A stretch of DNA of 43,545 nucleotides from an uncultured Lachnospiraceae bacterium (GTDB lineage Bacteria; Bacillota; Clostridia; Lachnospirales; Lachnospiraceae), in contig CANRGB010000010.1 in NCBI GenBank assembly GCA_947630005.1, positions 1 through 43,545 on the forward strand. The letters run 5' to 3'. Numbering within the stretch: position 1 is the first letter of the stretch; each line of letters begins with the position of its first letter. The position numbers and the translations under genes are program-made. The notes under the pieces were generated by a model that worked only from the letters and a program-made list of their open reading frames with translations, had not been told where the DNA came from and did not search any database. Shown one piece after another: positions 33,586-43,449 of the stretch.

Positions 33586-33614
33586 ATTTTACCGTATCCA
33601 CGGGGATTTTTCAA
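33586..33614 (-). promoter_or_regulatory. Promoter of efp
   Basis: TTGAAA, exactly 17 bases, TAAAAT on the minus strand, about 65 bases before the efp start. Confidence 0.65.
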
Positions 33615-33676
33615 CCATTTTTTACAGGATCGGCAAATTATAAGAAAAAATGCGCGCCTTTCCTCATAAATTATAT

Positions 33677-33706
33677 TTGACACGGCGTCCGGTCTGAACG
33701 TACAAT
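33677..33706 (+). promoter_or_regulatory. Promoter of pyrC
   Basis: TTGACA, 18 bases, TACAAT on the plus strand. The leader to the start codon is about 55 bases, too short for a full PyrR attenuator, and none is visible. Confidence 0.7.
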
Positions 33707-33768
33707 ACCAGCAGACGGCGGCAGTCCCCTGACCCGCCTCAAAAGCATACAGAAAGGAAGACAGTCTC

Positions 33769-35001
33769 ATGCTGATACAAAACGGAACCCTCCTGCTGCC
33801 GGACGAACTTGCGGAACTTTCGGCTGATCTGCGGGTGGAACAAGGCGCCATCCAGGAAATCGGCGTGCTGCGCGCGCATCCCGGCGAGGAAGTGATCGAC
33901 GCCGCGGGATGCTGCGTCGCGCCCGGACTGATCGATGTCCATGTACATTTCAGGGATCCCGGCCTGACCTACAAAGAGGACCTTCACACGGGAGCTGAAG
34001 CGGCGGCGGCCGGCGGCTTCTCGACGGTCGTCTGCATGGCGAACACAAAACCGGCGGTCGATTCCCCGGAAGTCCTCCGGGATATCCTCACAAGAGCTTC
34101 ACACGAAAAGATCCGCATCCTTCAGACCGCGTCCGTCACCCGCGGTCTCGCCGGAAAAGAACTGACCGATTTTGAAGCGCTCGCGAAAGCCGGCGCCTGC
34201 GGATTCACAGACGACGGGATCCCGCTGATGGACGACCGGCTCGCGGCCCTCGCCATGGAGAAGGCCAGGGATCTGAATCTTCCGCTTTCTTTCCACGAAG
34301 AGCATCCCGGCTTTATCCGGCAGAGCGGCGCGAACGCCACCGCCCCGAACGTGGCGGAAGATCTTCTCGTGGCGCGCGACTGCATGCTGGCGCTTCACAC
34401 CGGCGCGACGGTCAGCATCCAGCATATCAGCTCCCGCAATTCCGTCGCCCTGGTGCGCACGGCCAAAGCGCTCGGCGCGCACATCTGGGCCGAGGCCACC
34501 CCGCACCACTTCACCCTGACGGAGGAGGCGCTCAAAGAACACGGCACGCTTGCCAAGATGAATCCTCCGCTGCGGACCGAAGCGGACCGGCAGGCCGTTA
34601 TCGAAGGCCTCATGGACGGAACGATCGACCTGATCGTGACCGACCATGCGCCGCACAGCGCGGAAGAAAAAGCACGCCCCTTCGGCGAGGCTCCAAGCGG
34701 CATCATCGGCCTCGAGACCTCCCTCGCGCTTGGCATCACAAGCCTGGTCGATCACTGTTATCTGACGCTGCCGCAGCTTATTCAGAAAATGTCTCTGAAT
34801 CCGGCCAGACTGTACCATCTGCCGTACGGAACCATAGAGCCGGGCGCGCCGGCTGATCTTGTGATCTTTGATCCGAAGGAACCGTTCTGCCCGAGGACCT
34901 ACCGCTCCAGGGCCTGCAACACTCCGTTTACGGGAATGAACCTTCGCGGAACCGTAAAATATACGATCTGCCGGGGAGAGATCGCGTTCGCTTCCGTCTG
35001 A
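33769..35001 (+). CDS. pyrC: Dihydroorotase, class I
   Basis: A 410-residue amidohydrolase of pyrimidine synthesis that closes carbamoyl-aspartate to dihydroorotate. Zinc ligands are in DVHVHFRDPG, His in FHEEH, HISS, and the Asp in IVTDHAPHS; ANTKPAVDSP and GIIGLETSLAL are also typical of the type I bacterial enzyme. Start: AGAAAGGAAGACAG before ATG. It is the only plus-strand gene in this part of the window and has its own strong promoter, apart from any other pyr genes. Length is normal for the family. Confidence 0.96.
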   Translation: MLIQNGTLLLPDELAELSADLRVEQGAIQEIGVLRAHPGEEVIDAAGCCVAPGLIDVHVHFRDPGLTYKEDLHTGAEAAAAGGFSTVVCMANTKPAVDSPEVLRDILTRASHEKIRILQTASVTRGLAGKELTDFEALAKAGACGFTDDGIPLMDDRLAALAMEKARDLNLPLSFHEEHPGFIRQSGANATAPNVAEDLLVARDCMLALHTGATVSIQHISSRNSVALVRTAKALGAHIWAEATPHHFTLTEEALKEHGTLAKMNPPLRTEADRQAVIEGLMDGTIDLIVTDHAPHSAEEKARPFGEAPSGIIGLETSLALGITSLVDHCYLTLPQLIQKMSLNPARLYHLPYGTIEPGAPADLVIFDPKEPFCPRTYRSRACNTPFTGMNLRGTVKYTICRGEIAFASV

Positions 35002-35078
35002 CCGGACATCTGCCCGATCTCAAAACCTGTCTGCCGGTTCTGTCGAAGACGGCAGGTACCTGATCCATTTCTCAGACA

Positions 35079-35138
35079 GGGGCCGCCGGAAAATATCGGC
35101 CGAAATCTTTGCCGCACCGGATATTTCCCGACAGCCCC
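35079..35138. terminator. Long near-perfect hairpin between convergent pyrC and yqeG
   Basis: The two arms, about 22 bases each, start with GGGGCC and end with GCCCC and pair over about 19 positions with several G-T pairs. The loop is about 15 bases. A weak T-run (CCCCTTTGG) follows on the plus strand. It sits in the 144-base gap and may end both transcripts. Confidence 0.45.
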
Positions 35139-35145
35139 TTTGGTA

Positions 35146-35655
35146 TCAGCGGTCTGCCGCCGCCTTTCTTTTCTCATAAAAATACAGCACGATCCGTTCC
35201 AGATACCTTTTAAGCACGATCTGAATCTCCTCTTTCGGATGGATCGGTTTTACGAGGATCGAGAAGATTCCCGCCCGGTTCGCCCCGTACACATCCGTAA
35301 AAAGCTGGTCCCCGACGAACAGCGTGTCCGAGACGTCCGTCCCCATCCGTTCCATCGCCCGGAAATAGCTTTTCTTTGAAGGCTTGTGCGCGTTCTCAAT
35401 AAAATGCACCTGGATCTCGCGGTTGAACATCTCCACACGCGGCCTCTGGTTGTTCGAGATCAGACAACACGCAAAACCGATCTTTTTCAGGCGCGCAAAA
35501 AGCTCCTTCGCCCGCTCGTCCGCCGGGGCCCCGTGCGGCACCAGCGTATTGTCAATGTCAAAGATGATCCCGCGGTAGCCCTTCCGGTACAGATCCTCAA
35601 AATCGATCACGTACGCCGACTCCACATATTCATTCGGGTAAAATTTCTGAAGCAT
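35146..35655 (-). CDS. yqeG: YqeG family HAD phosphatase
   Basis: A 169-residue HAD IIIA phosphatase. Motif I is FDIDNTLV (both Asp residues), motif II is SNN, Lys is in AHKPSKKSY and motif III is FVGDQLFTDVYGANR. Family members are related to phosphatidylglycerophosphate phosphatase; in Bacillus the role is not settled. Start: GAGGAGGCGGC then ATG. In Firmicutes yqeG is usually next to yqeH and aroE, which are absent here. Confidence 0.92.
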   Translation of the reverse strand: MLQKFYPNEYVESAYVIDFEDLYRKGYRGIIFDIDNTLVPHGAPADERAKELFARLKKIGFACCLISNNQRPRVEMFNREIQVHFIENAHKPSKKSYFRAMERMGTDVSDTLFVGDQLFTDVYGANRAGIFSILVKPIHPKEEIQIVLKRYLERIVLYFYEKRKAAADR

Positions 35656-35727
35656 GCCGCCTCCTCATTCCTTTGTTCTGTTTTGTCCGCCGCCGTTTCC
35701 GCTTCCCAAACCGCCGGACTCTGTCTT

Positions 35728-38700
35728 TTATTCCGTCGGAAAGTCAAACAGCGACAGCTGGTCGCTCTCCGGCAGCCCGTCCAGGATCTTCAGATCCGTC
35801 ATCAGATCCACGATCGTCTTGCTGACCTTCGTTCTGTTCCTGAAATCATCCCTGGACAAAAACGGGCCGTCCTTCACCGCGTCCACGATCGCCACCGCGG
35901 CTTTATCGCCCAGGCCTCCGATCGTGGAGAGCGACGGAAGCAGCTTCCCGTCCACAATCTGGAATCTGACAGCCTCCGATTTATAGATATCGATCGGCAG
36001 AAACTCAAACCCTCTGGCATACATCTCCCGGACAACCTTCATATCCCTGTAGGTATCCTGTTCTTTCTTGGTGAGGGAATCCTGGCGCTTCTCATAGTCG
36101 GCAATGTGGTGCAGCAGCCTGTCGCGCCCCATGCACATCAGCTCATAGTCAAAGCCGGACGCGCGGATGCTGAAATAGGCCGCGTAATAGGCGAGCGGGT
36201 AAAAAATCTTGCAGTAGGCGATGCGGTACGCCATCATGACATAGGCGGCTGCATGGGCTTTCGGGAACATGTACTTGATCTTTTTGCAGGACCAGATGTA
36301 CCAGTCCGGAACCCCGTGGTTCTTCATCTCCGTCTCCCACTCCGGCTTCAGGCCCTTGCCCTTGCGCACGCTCTCCATGATCGTAAAGGAAAGCTCGCTG
36401 TCCATCCCCATGCTGATCAGATAGATCATAATGTCGTCGCGCGTGCAGATCGCGGTCGAGATGGTCGCCTTTCCTTCCTCGATCAGCGTCTGGGCGTTTC
36501 CGAGCCACACATCCGTGCCGTGCGAAAGCCCGGCGATCCGAACCAGATCGGAAAAATACCGCGGCTTCGTATCGATCAGCATCTGAATGGCAAATTCCGT
36601 GCCGAACTCCGGAATCCCAAGCGCGCCGAGCCGGCATCCGCCGATATCCTCCGGGCTGATCCCAAGCGCTTCCGTGCCTGAGAACAGAGACATGACCGAC
36701 GGATCGTCAAGCGGAATCTTCCGCGCGTCAATCCCGGTCAGATCCTCCAGCATACGGATCATCGTCGGATCATCATGCCCCAGAATGTCAAGCTTCAGCA
36801 GGTTGTGATCGATCGAGTGGTAATCAAAATGCGTCGTCACAATATCCGTCGTCATATCGTTCGCCGGATGCTGCACCGGCGTAAAGGAATAGATCTCCTC
36901 GCCGATCGGCAGCACGATGATGCCGCCCGGATGCTGGCCGGTCGTGCGCCGCACGCCCACACAGCCCTGCGCGATCCGGTTGATCTCATTGTTCCTCTTA
37001 TGGATCCCGCGCTCCTCAAAATAAGTCCTCACGTACCCGAACGCCGTCTTGTCCGCGAGCGTGCCGATTGTGCCCGCGCGGAAAGTCTGGCCCGCTCCGA
37101 AGATCACTTCGGTATATTTATGGGCTTTGCTCTGGTACTCACCTGAGAAATTCAGGTCGATATCCGGCTCCTTGTTTCCTTTAAAGCCCAGGAACGTCTC
37201 AAACGGAATGTCAAAACCGTCCTTTTTCAGCTTCGCGCCGCACACGGGGCAGTCCTTATCCGGCATGTCGCAGCCGGCCATTCCAGAGAATTTCCGGACT
37301 TCTTCCGAGTCAAAATCGCTGTAGTGGCACTCGCTGCAGTAATAATGCGGATGCAGCGGATTCACTTCCGTGATGCCGGCCATCGTCGCGGCGAACGACG
37401 AGCCGACGGAGCCTCGCGAGCCGACCAGATACCCGTCCGCGTTTGATTTCCAGACCAGCTTCTGCGCAATGATGTACATCACGGCAAATCCGTTCGAGAT
37501 GATGGAATGCAGCTCCCGCTCGAGCCGCTCTTCCACGACCGGCGGAAGCGGATCCCCATAGATCTCATGCGCCCGGTCATAACACAGCTTTCGCAGGATC
37601 TGATCGGAATTTTCGATGACCGGCGGACATTTATCCGGCCTGACCGGAGCGATGCGCTCGCACTCGGCGGCGATCTTTACGGTGTTGGTGACGACGACCT
37701 CGTACGCCTTCTCCTCCCCTAGATACGCGAACTCCCTGAGCATCTCCTCCGTCGTCCTCAGATAAAGCGGCGCCTGGTCATCCGCGTCCTTGAAGCCTTT
37801 GAATCCCATGATGATCCTGCGGTATATCTCATCTTCCGGATCGAGGAAATGGACGTCGCAGGTCGCGGCGACCGGCTTTTTAAACTGTTCGCCAAGCTTT
37901 ACGATCCTGCGGTTCAGCTCCCGGAGCTCTTCCTCCGTCTTTCGGTTCTCGTAATCCTCTTTTGTCATAAACATGTTGTTTCCAAGCGGCTGGATCTCCA
38001 GATAATCATAAAAACCGACGATCTGGGCGATCTCCTGATCTGGCGCTCCCCGCAGAAGCGCCCGGAAAAGTTCTCCCGCCTCACAGGCCGAGCCGAGGAT
38101 CAGTCCCTCCCGGTACTTTTCAAGCAGGCTCTTGGGAATGCGCGGCCGCCGGCTGTAATAATCCAGATGGGACATTGACACCAGACGGTACAGATTGATC
38201 CGCCCGATATCGTTCTTCGCCAGCAGGATTGCGTGAAACGTCGGCAGCTTTTTGACCTGCTCCCTGGAGGATTTCCCGAGCTCATTCAGCCCCTCCAGCG
38301 TCGTGATTCCTCTTTCGCGCAGCATATGCAGGAAACGCAGAAAAATCTCCGCCGTACATGCCGCGTCGTCGACCGCTCTGTGATGATGATCCAGCGAAAT
38401 ATTCAGCGCCTTCGCCACGGTATCCAGCTTGTATTTGCCAAGCTGCGGCAGGAGCACGCGCGCCATCGAGACGGTATCGACGACGGTCTTATCGCAGGAA
38501 AGACCCAGCCGCCCGCAGTTCTTTTCAATAAAACTCATATCGAACGACGCGTTGTGCGCCGCCATCACACAGCCCTCGCAGAATTCCATAAACCGCGGCA
38601 GAACCTGCGCGATCTCCGGCGAGTCCATGACCATCCCGTCGCTGATATGCGTCAGCTCCTCAATCTTAAACGGAATCGGCGTCTTCGGATTTACAAACGT

Positions 38701-40230
38701 GCTGAACCGCTCCGTGATCTGCCCGTCCTTCACCTTTACCGCCCCGATTTCAATGATCTGATTCGCGTCCGGAGAAAAGCCGGTCGTTTCAAGGTCGAAC
38801 ACGACAAACGTATCCTCGAGCGTCTGTCCCTTTAAGTTGGAGGCGATCTCCTTCAGATCATCGACGAGATAGGCCTCCATCCCATAGATCACCTTGAAAT
38901 CGCTGCCTTTGGGCACCGCGTGATTCGCGTCCGGAAACGCCTGTACGGCGCCGTGATCGGTGACCGCGAGCGCCGGGTGCCCCCATTCTATGGCGCGGCT
39001 GATGATATCCGTCACGTCGGAAACCCCGTCCATATCGCTCATCTTCGTATGGCAGTGGAGCTCCACACGCTTTTCGGGCGCGGTATCCATCCGCCTCACA
39101 CGGAAATCCGGTATCTTCTTTATCCCGGAGACAGAACTGACCGAAAGCTGGCTGTCGAACCGGTCGATCGCGGTGACGCCGCGTATCCGGTAGAACTCTC
39201 CCTGATGAAGCACTTTTGTCAGCTCCTGAGCCTGTTCTTTTGTCAGAAACATTTTCACGGCGATCGTGTCCGTAAAATCCGTAACGTCAAGCATCAGCAG
39301 GATCTTCTCGCTGCGCAGCTCCTTGCTCTCAAGCGCGGCGACCTGCCCGTGGATTATGACCTCGCCGATCGGACCGCTGATCTTTTCAATCGCGATATCC
39401 TCGCCGTCAAAGTCGCGCCCGTAAATGACGTCCGGATTGTCGGATCTGCGCAGCGGACGTTCTCCGAGCTGAAACCCGCTTCTTCTGCGGCCGTTATCGC
39501 TCCGCTCTTTTACGAATCCGCTCCCTGCTTTTTCCGCTCCGCCGCCTTTCTTCGCGCCCGGCGCTCTCTTTTTTCCGCTTCCCTTTTTCCCGTCCTGCGC
39601 GCCGATCCACTCTTCCCCGGCGTCTTTTTCGGACTCTTTTTTCTTCGCCTGCGCGTATCTCCGGCAGATCTCCCCTACCTCCTGCTCAAACTCCTGGTCA
39701 TGAAGCTGGCGCGTCCGGCTCTCGCCGGCCTCCTCGCGGGAAGCGTAAACCTTCAGGGAAAGGCCGCACCGCTCGCAGAAAATCTTCTCTAGGATCCGCA
39801 GCAGTTCTTCCTCCCTATCGTCCGCGAGCACATCATTTTTCAGCGTAAGCCTCAGCGTATCGTCGTCGGTAAACTCCTTTTTCGCCCCGCGGAGCATATT
39901 ATAGAGGAACATATTGTAATTGCGCAGTTCCGTCAGGATACTGTCCTCATAGACGGGGAGAAGATTTCTCGCCGTATACTGCCGCGACAGAAGAAATTTC
40001 TCAATGATCCTGACATCCACCGGAATATCTGAAAAAAGCTGGCGTTTTACAGCCTGCTCCGTCTCGTAAATGTATTTTTTCTGGATCAGCTTCTCGCTTT
40101 CCAGATAAATTTTCAGATGATTTCTCCCGCGGTTCATTGTAACGCGGTTAACGCTGGAGTGTTCCATCAGACTCTTTGTCTGACCGGACAGCTCCAGCGC
40201 GGGAAACACGTCATAAAAAGGTTTTGTCAT
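35728..40230 (-). CDS. polC: DNA polymerase III alpha subunit, PolC type
   Basis: A 1500-residue replicative polymerase of low-GC Gram-positives. In order: N-terminal domain (1-190), a Lys/Gly/Arg-rich linker (about 195-255), OB fold (285-370), split PHP domain starting VELHCHTKMSDMDG (389-402), the inserted 3'-5' exonuclease (FVVFDLETTGF, about 475-640), a zinc-binding region with CSEC and CPVCG, the polymerase core with the catalytic PDIDLNFSGEYQ, and the C-terminal clamp-binding motif QLSLFDF. It copies chromosomal DNA and proofreads. The start has AAAGGGAATAAA then ATG. It is two bases after ispG, an order seen in many Clostridia. Confidence 0.98.
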   Translation of the reverse strand: MTKPFYDVFPALELSGQTKSLMEHSSVNRVTMNRGRNHLKIYLESEKLIQKKYIYETEQAVKRQLFSDIPVDVRIIEKFLLSRQYTARNLLPVYEDSILTELRNYNMFLYNMLRGAKKEFTDDDTLRLTLKNDVLADDREEELLRILEKIFCERCGLSLKVYASREEAGESRTRQLHDQEFEQEVGEICRRYAQAKKKESEKDAGEEWIGAQDGKKGSGKKRAPGAKKGGGAEKAGSGFVKERSDNGRRRSGFQLGERPLRRSDNPDVIYGRDFDGEDIAIEKISGPIGEVIIHGQVAALESKELRSEKILLMLDVTDFTDTIAVKMFLTKEQAQELTKVLHQGEFYRIRGVTAIDRFDSQLSVSSVSGIKKIPDFRVRRMDTAPEKRVELHCHTKMSDMDGVSDVTDIISRAIEWGHPALAVTDHGAVQAFPDANHAVPKGSDFKVIYGMEAYLVDDLKEIASNLKGQTLEDTFVVFDLETTGFSPDANQIIEIGAVKVKDGQITERFSTFVNPKTPIPFKIEELTHISDGMVMDSPEIAQVLPRFMEFCEGCVMAAHNASFDMSFIEKNCGRLGLSCDKTVVDTVSMARVLLPQLGKYKLDTVAKALNISLDHHHRAVDDAACTAEIFLRFLHMLRERGITTLEGLNELGKSSREQVKKLPTFHAILLAKNDIGRINLYRLVSMSHLDYYSRRPRIPKSLLEKYREGLILGSACEAGELFRALLRGAPDQEIAQIVGFYDYLEIQPLGNNMFMTKEDYENRKTEEELRELNRRIVKLGEQFKKPVAATCDVHFLDPEDEIYRRIIMGFKGFKDADDQAPLYLRTTEEMLREFAYLGEEKAYEVVVTNTVKIAAECERIAPVRPDKCPPVIENSDQILRKLCYDRAHEIYGDPLPPVVEERLERELHSIISNGFAVMYIIAQKLVWKSNADGYLVGSRGSVGSSFAATMAGITEVNPLHPHYYCSECHYSDFDSEEVRKFSGMAGCDMPDKDCPVCGAKLKKDGFDIPFETFLGFKGNKEPDIDLNFSGEYQSKAHKYTEVIFGAGQTFRAGTIGTLADKTAFGYVRTYFEERGIHKRNNEINRIAQGCVGVRRTTGQHPGGIIVLPIGEEIYSFTPVQHPANDMTTDIVTTHFDYHSIDHNLLKLDILGHDDPTMIRMLEDLTGIDARKIPLDDPSVMSLFSGTEALGISPEDIGGCRLGALGIPEFGTEFAIQMLIDTKPRYFSDLVRIAGLSHGTDVWLGNAQTLIEEGKATISTAICTRDDIMIYLISMGMDSELSFTIMESVRKGKGLKPEWETEMKNHGVPDWYIWSCKKIKYMFPKAHAAAYVMMAYRIAYCKIFYPLAYYAAYFSIRASGFDYELMCMGRDRLLHHIADYEKRQDSLTKKEQDTYRDMKVVREMYARGFEFLPIDIYKSEAVRFQIVDGKLLPSLSTIGGLGDKAAVAIVDAVKDGPFLSRDDFRNRTKVSKTIVDLMTDLKILDGLPESDQLSLFDFPTE

Positions 40231-40231
40231 T

Positions 40232-41290
40232 TTATTCCCTTTCCCAGGCGAGAAGTTCCTCCCGGAGAACAGAAAGCAGCTCCGCCTCCGGCACTTTGCG
40301 CACAGGCACGCCTTTTTTGATCAGAAGACCCTCGCCTTTTCCTCCGGCAATCCCGATATCGGCTTCCTTCGCCTCCCCGGGACCGTTCACGATACAGCCC
40401 ATAACCGCCACTTTAATGTCCAGCGGTATATCCTCCACCATCGTCTCCACCTGGTTGGCAAGACGAATCAGATCGATCTGCGTGCGCCCGCAGGTTGGAC
40501 AGGAGACGACCTCGATCCCGCCTTTCCGCAGTCCGAGCGTGCGCAGGATCAGTTTGGCCGATTTGACCTCCTCCAGCGGATCTCCGGTCAGAGAGACGCG
40601 GATCGTATCCCCGATTCCCTGCGAGAGAATGATTCCGAGACCGACGGCCGATTTGATGTTTCCGGACAGCAGCGTGCCTGCCTCCGTGATTCCGACGTGC
40701 AGCGGATACTGCGTCTTCTTTGCGAGCAGCTCATGCGCGCGCGCGCAGAGCATGACGTCCGAGGCCTTGATGCTGATCACAAGGTTGTCGTAGCCCATGT
40801 CCTCGATCACCGCCGTCTGACGGAGCGCGCTCTCCACAAGCCCCTCGGCGGTCACACCGTGATCCCGCTCAACGATCTCCTTCTCAAGCGATCCGCTGTT
40901 CACGCCGACACGGATCGGGATCTGCCTCTCCCTCGCCGCGTCAACGACCGCGCGCACCCGGTCACTGCTTCCGATATTTCCGGGATTGATCCGGATCTTG
41001 TCCGCCCCCGCCTCGATCGCGGCGATGGCCAGCTTATAGTCAAAATGGATATCCGCGACCAGAGGAATCTTTATCTGCCGCCTGATCTGCGTCAGCGCCT
41101 GCGCGGCCTCCATGGTGGGAACCGCGCAGCGGATGATATCGCAGCCTGCCGCCTCAAGCTTTCGGATCTGAGCGACTGTCGCCTCCGCGTCCTCCGTCCT
41201 CGTGTTCGTCATCGACTGAATCAGAACCGGACTGCCTCCGCCAATAGTTCTGTCTCCGATCCGGATTTGTTTTGTATGATCTCTGTGCAT
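40232..41290 (-). CDS. ispG: 4-hydroxy-3-methylbut-2-enyl diphosphate synthase (GcpE)
   Basis: A 352-residue [4Fe-4S] enzyme of the MEP isoprenoid pathway. It turns MEcPP into HMBPP. Cluster ligands are the Cys pair in SCPTCGR and the Cys in MGCIVNGPGE; the TIM-barrel N-half has QSMTNTRTED and NPGNIGS. Start: GGAGGCGGACGC before ATG. It directly precedes polC and follows ppk by 20 bases. The usual Clostridial neighbours dxr and rseP are not upstream here, where ppk lies instead. Confidence 0.97.
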   Translation of the reverse strand: MHRDHTKQIRIGDRTIGGGSPVLIQSMTNTRTEDAEATVAQIRKLEAAGCDIIRCAVPTMEAAQALTQIRRQIKIPLVADIHFDYKLAIAAIEAGADKIRINPGNIGSSDRVRAVVDAARERQIPIRVGVNSGSLEKEIVERDHGVTAEGLVESALRQTAVIEDMGYDNLVISIKASDVMLCARAHELLAKKTQYPLHVGITEAGTLLSGNIKSAVGLGIILSQGIGDTIRVSLTGDPLEEVKSAKLILRTLGLRKGGIEVVSCPTCGRTQIDLIRLANQVETMVEDIPLDIKVAVMGCIVNGPGEAKEADIGIAGGKGEGLLIKKGVPVRKVPEAELLSVLREELLAWERE

Positions 41291-41310
41291 GCGTCCGCCT
41301 CCATCCTTCT

Positions 41311-43434
41311 TTAGTCTTCCGCCTCCATGGGGATGAACACTCTTGTCTGTACGGGGTCTGGGCTGCGCCTGGCACGCCTCCTGGCTTCTTCGCAGAAATA
41401 ATCATGGCAGTTCAGAAGCACCTTGCCGCGCTTGTCAATCTTCTCGTAGCTTCCGTCCGGCTGCATGATATGGGCTTTCACATTGTCCTCGAGCTGAATG
41501 TCAAGGATATGGCGCACCTCCTCGCGAATCTTGTCATCCTCGACCGGGAAGAGAATTTCCACGCGCTTGTCCAGATTTCTCGGCATCCAGTCCGCGCTTG
41601 CCATATAAAATTCCTCATCGCCGCCGTTCATAAAGTAGAAGATTCTCGCGTGCTCCAGGAAGTTTCCGACGATCGAGCGCACCGTGATATTTTCGCTGAC
41701 ACCCGGTATCCCGACCTTCAGGCAGCAGATGCCGCGCACGATCAGATCAATCTTCACACCCGCCGCGGAAGCCTGGTACAGCGCGTCGATGATTTCCTTG
41801 TCGCACAGCGAATTCATCTTCGCGACGATACGCGCCGGCTTTCCGTCGCGCGCGTGCTGCGTCTCTCGTTCGATCAGACGCATAAAGCGGCCGCGCAGCC
41901 AGATCGGCGCAAGCGCCAGGCGGTTCCAGCTCTTCGGCTCCGAATAGCCGGACAGCATGTTGAAGACGGCCGTCGCGTCCTCCCCGATCGGTTCCGAACA
42001 CGTCAGGATTCCGCAGTCCGTGTAGAGCTTCGCCGTGGAATCGTTGTAATTGCCCGTTCCGAGATGCACATAGCGGCGGATTCCGTCCTCCTCGCTGCGG
42101 ACCACGAGCGTGATCTTGCTGTGCGTCTTCAGCCCGTGCAGGCCGTAGATCACGTGGCAGCCGGCTTTCTCAAGCATCTTTGCCCAGATAATATTGTGTT
42201 CCTCGTCAAAACGTGCCTTCAGCTCGACAAGAACAGAAACCTGCTTGCCGTTCTCCGCCGCCTGCGCGAGCGCCGCCACGATCGGAGAATTGCCGCTGAC
42301 ACGGTACAGCGTCTGTTTGATCGCAAGCACATCCGGATCGGCGGCGGCCTGCTTTACAAACTGGACGACCGGATCAAACGTCATATACGGATGGTGCAGC
42401 AGGATATCCCCTTTCCGGATCTGGGTGAAGATATCCTCCTCGTCGTTCATCCCCGGAACCGGCTGCGGTCTGTACGGCTCATAGCGGTACTTGTCCATGC
42501 CCTCGATCCCGTACAGTTTCATCAGAAACGTCAGATCCAGCGGCCCGTTGATCTGATACAGATCCTCTTCTTTTACATTCAGTTCCTTTTTCAGGATCTT
42601 CAGAAGCTTCGGCTCCATCCCTTCCTCGATCTCAAGGCGTATGACCTCGCCCCACTGGCGCTTCTTGAGCTGCTTCTGGATCTCCTTGAGCAGGTCGGCC
42701 GCCTCATCCTCGTCGATCGTCAGGTCGGCGTTCCTCATAATCCGGTACGGATGCGCGCAGACCACATCGTAATTCAGGAACAGCTTGGAGATATTCCGCT
42801 CGATGACCTCCTCCAGCAGAATCCCGCATTTCTGCCCTTCTTTTCCGTCCGGCAGACGGATGATGCGCGGAAGCACGGACGGCACCTGCACCGTCGCAAA
42901 CTCCGTTTTCTTTTTCTCGTCCTTTTTGGAGATCAGCGCCCCGATATTCAGCGTCTTGTTGCGGATCAGCGGGAACGGCCGCGAAGAGTCAAGCGCCATC
43001 GGCGTCAGCACCGGATAGACATTCTCCTCAAAATACTGATCCACGAACTCTCTCTGTTTGTCCGTGAGCGCCTCATGCTCCGTCACAAGCTCAAAACCGT
43101 CCTGGCGCAGCGCCGGAAGCAGGGACCGGTTGTACGTCGTGTACTGCTGGTTTACCAGCTCATGCGCCTTCTCGCCGATCACCTTCAGCTGCTCCTGAGC
43201 CGTCATGCCTGCGATATCTCTCCCCGTATACTTCGCATTCACCATATCTTTCAGCGAAGCGACACGGATCATGAAAAACTCATCGAGATTCGAAGCCGTG
43301 ATGCTTAAAAATTTCAAACGTTCAAGGAGAGGGAGGCTCTTATCCCTCGCCTCGCTCAGAACCCTCCGGTTAAACTCAATCCAGCTGCACTCCCGGTTCA
43401 CAAAATATTCTGGTTTATCAAACATAACTGCCAT
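41311..43434 (-). CDS. ppk: Polyphosphate kinase 1
   Basis: A 707-residue enzyme that builds polyphosphate from the gamma-phosphate of ATP, reversibly. The N-terminal SWIEFNRRVL, the head domain, and two PLD-like catalytic halves are present. The autophosphorylated His is in GLKTHSK, and FMNGGDEEFYMASADWMPRNLD and RVEILFPV mark the second half. I start at the fourth codon of the open frame (43434) because AAAGGA abuts the first ATG but lies nine bases from this one. The gene follows a probable ppx fragment by 15 bases, the usual synthesis-degradation pair. Confidence 0.95.
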   Translation of the reverse strand: MAVMFDKPEYFVNRECSWIEFNRRVLSEARDKSLPLLERLKFLSITASNLDEFFMIRVASLKDMVNAKYTGRDIAGMTAQEQLKVIGEKAHELVNQQYTTYNRSLLPALRQDGFELVTEHEALTDKQREFVDQYFEENVYPVLTPMALDSSRPFPLIRNKTLNIGALISKKDEKKKTEFATVQVPSVLPRIIRLPDGKEGQKCGILLEEVIERNISKLFLNYDVVCAHPYRIMRNADLTIDEDEAADLLKEIQKQLKKRQWGEVIRLEIEEGMEPKLLKILKKELNVKEEDLYQINGPLDLTFLMKLYGIEGMDKYRYEPYRPQPVPGMNDEEDIFTQIRKGDILLHHPYMTFDPVVQFVKQAAADPDVLAIKQTLYRVSGNSPIVAALAQAAENGKQVSVLVELKARFDEEHNIIWAKMLEKAGCHVIYGLHGLKTHSKITLVVRSEEDGIRRYVHLGTGNYNDSTAKLYTDCGILTCSEPIGEDATAVFNMLSGYSEPKSWNRLALAPIWLRGRFMRLIERETQHARDGKPARIVAKMNSLCDKEIIDALYQASAAGVKIDLIVRGICCLKVGIPGVSENITVRSIVGNFLEHARIFYFMNGGDEEFYMASADWMPRNLDKRVEILFPVEDDKIREEVRHILDIQLEDNVKAHIMQPDGSYEKIDKRGKVLLNCHDYFCEEARRRARRSPDPVQTRVFIPMEAED

Positions 43435-43449
43435 CTTGCCCATTCCTTT

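Noticed and set aside
33707-33768. PyrR attenuator before pyrC
   Set aside because: The leader is too short and contains no terminator/antiterminator pair.
41272-43308. A 678-codon open frame on the plus strand
   Set aside because: It is wholly antisense to ppk, is rich in Arg, His and Leu, has no domain and arises from the GC-rich codon pattern of the real gene.
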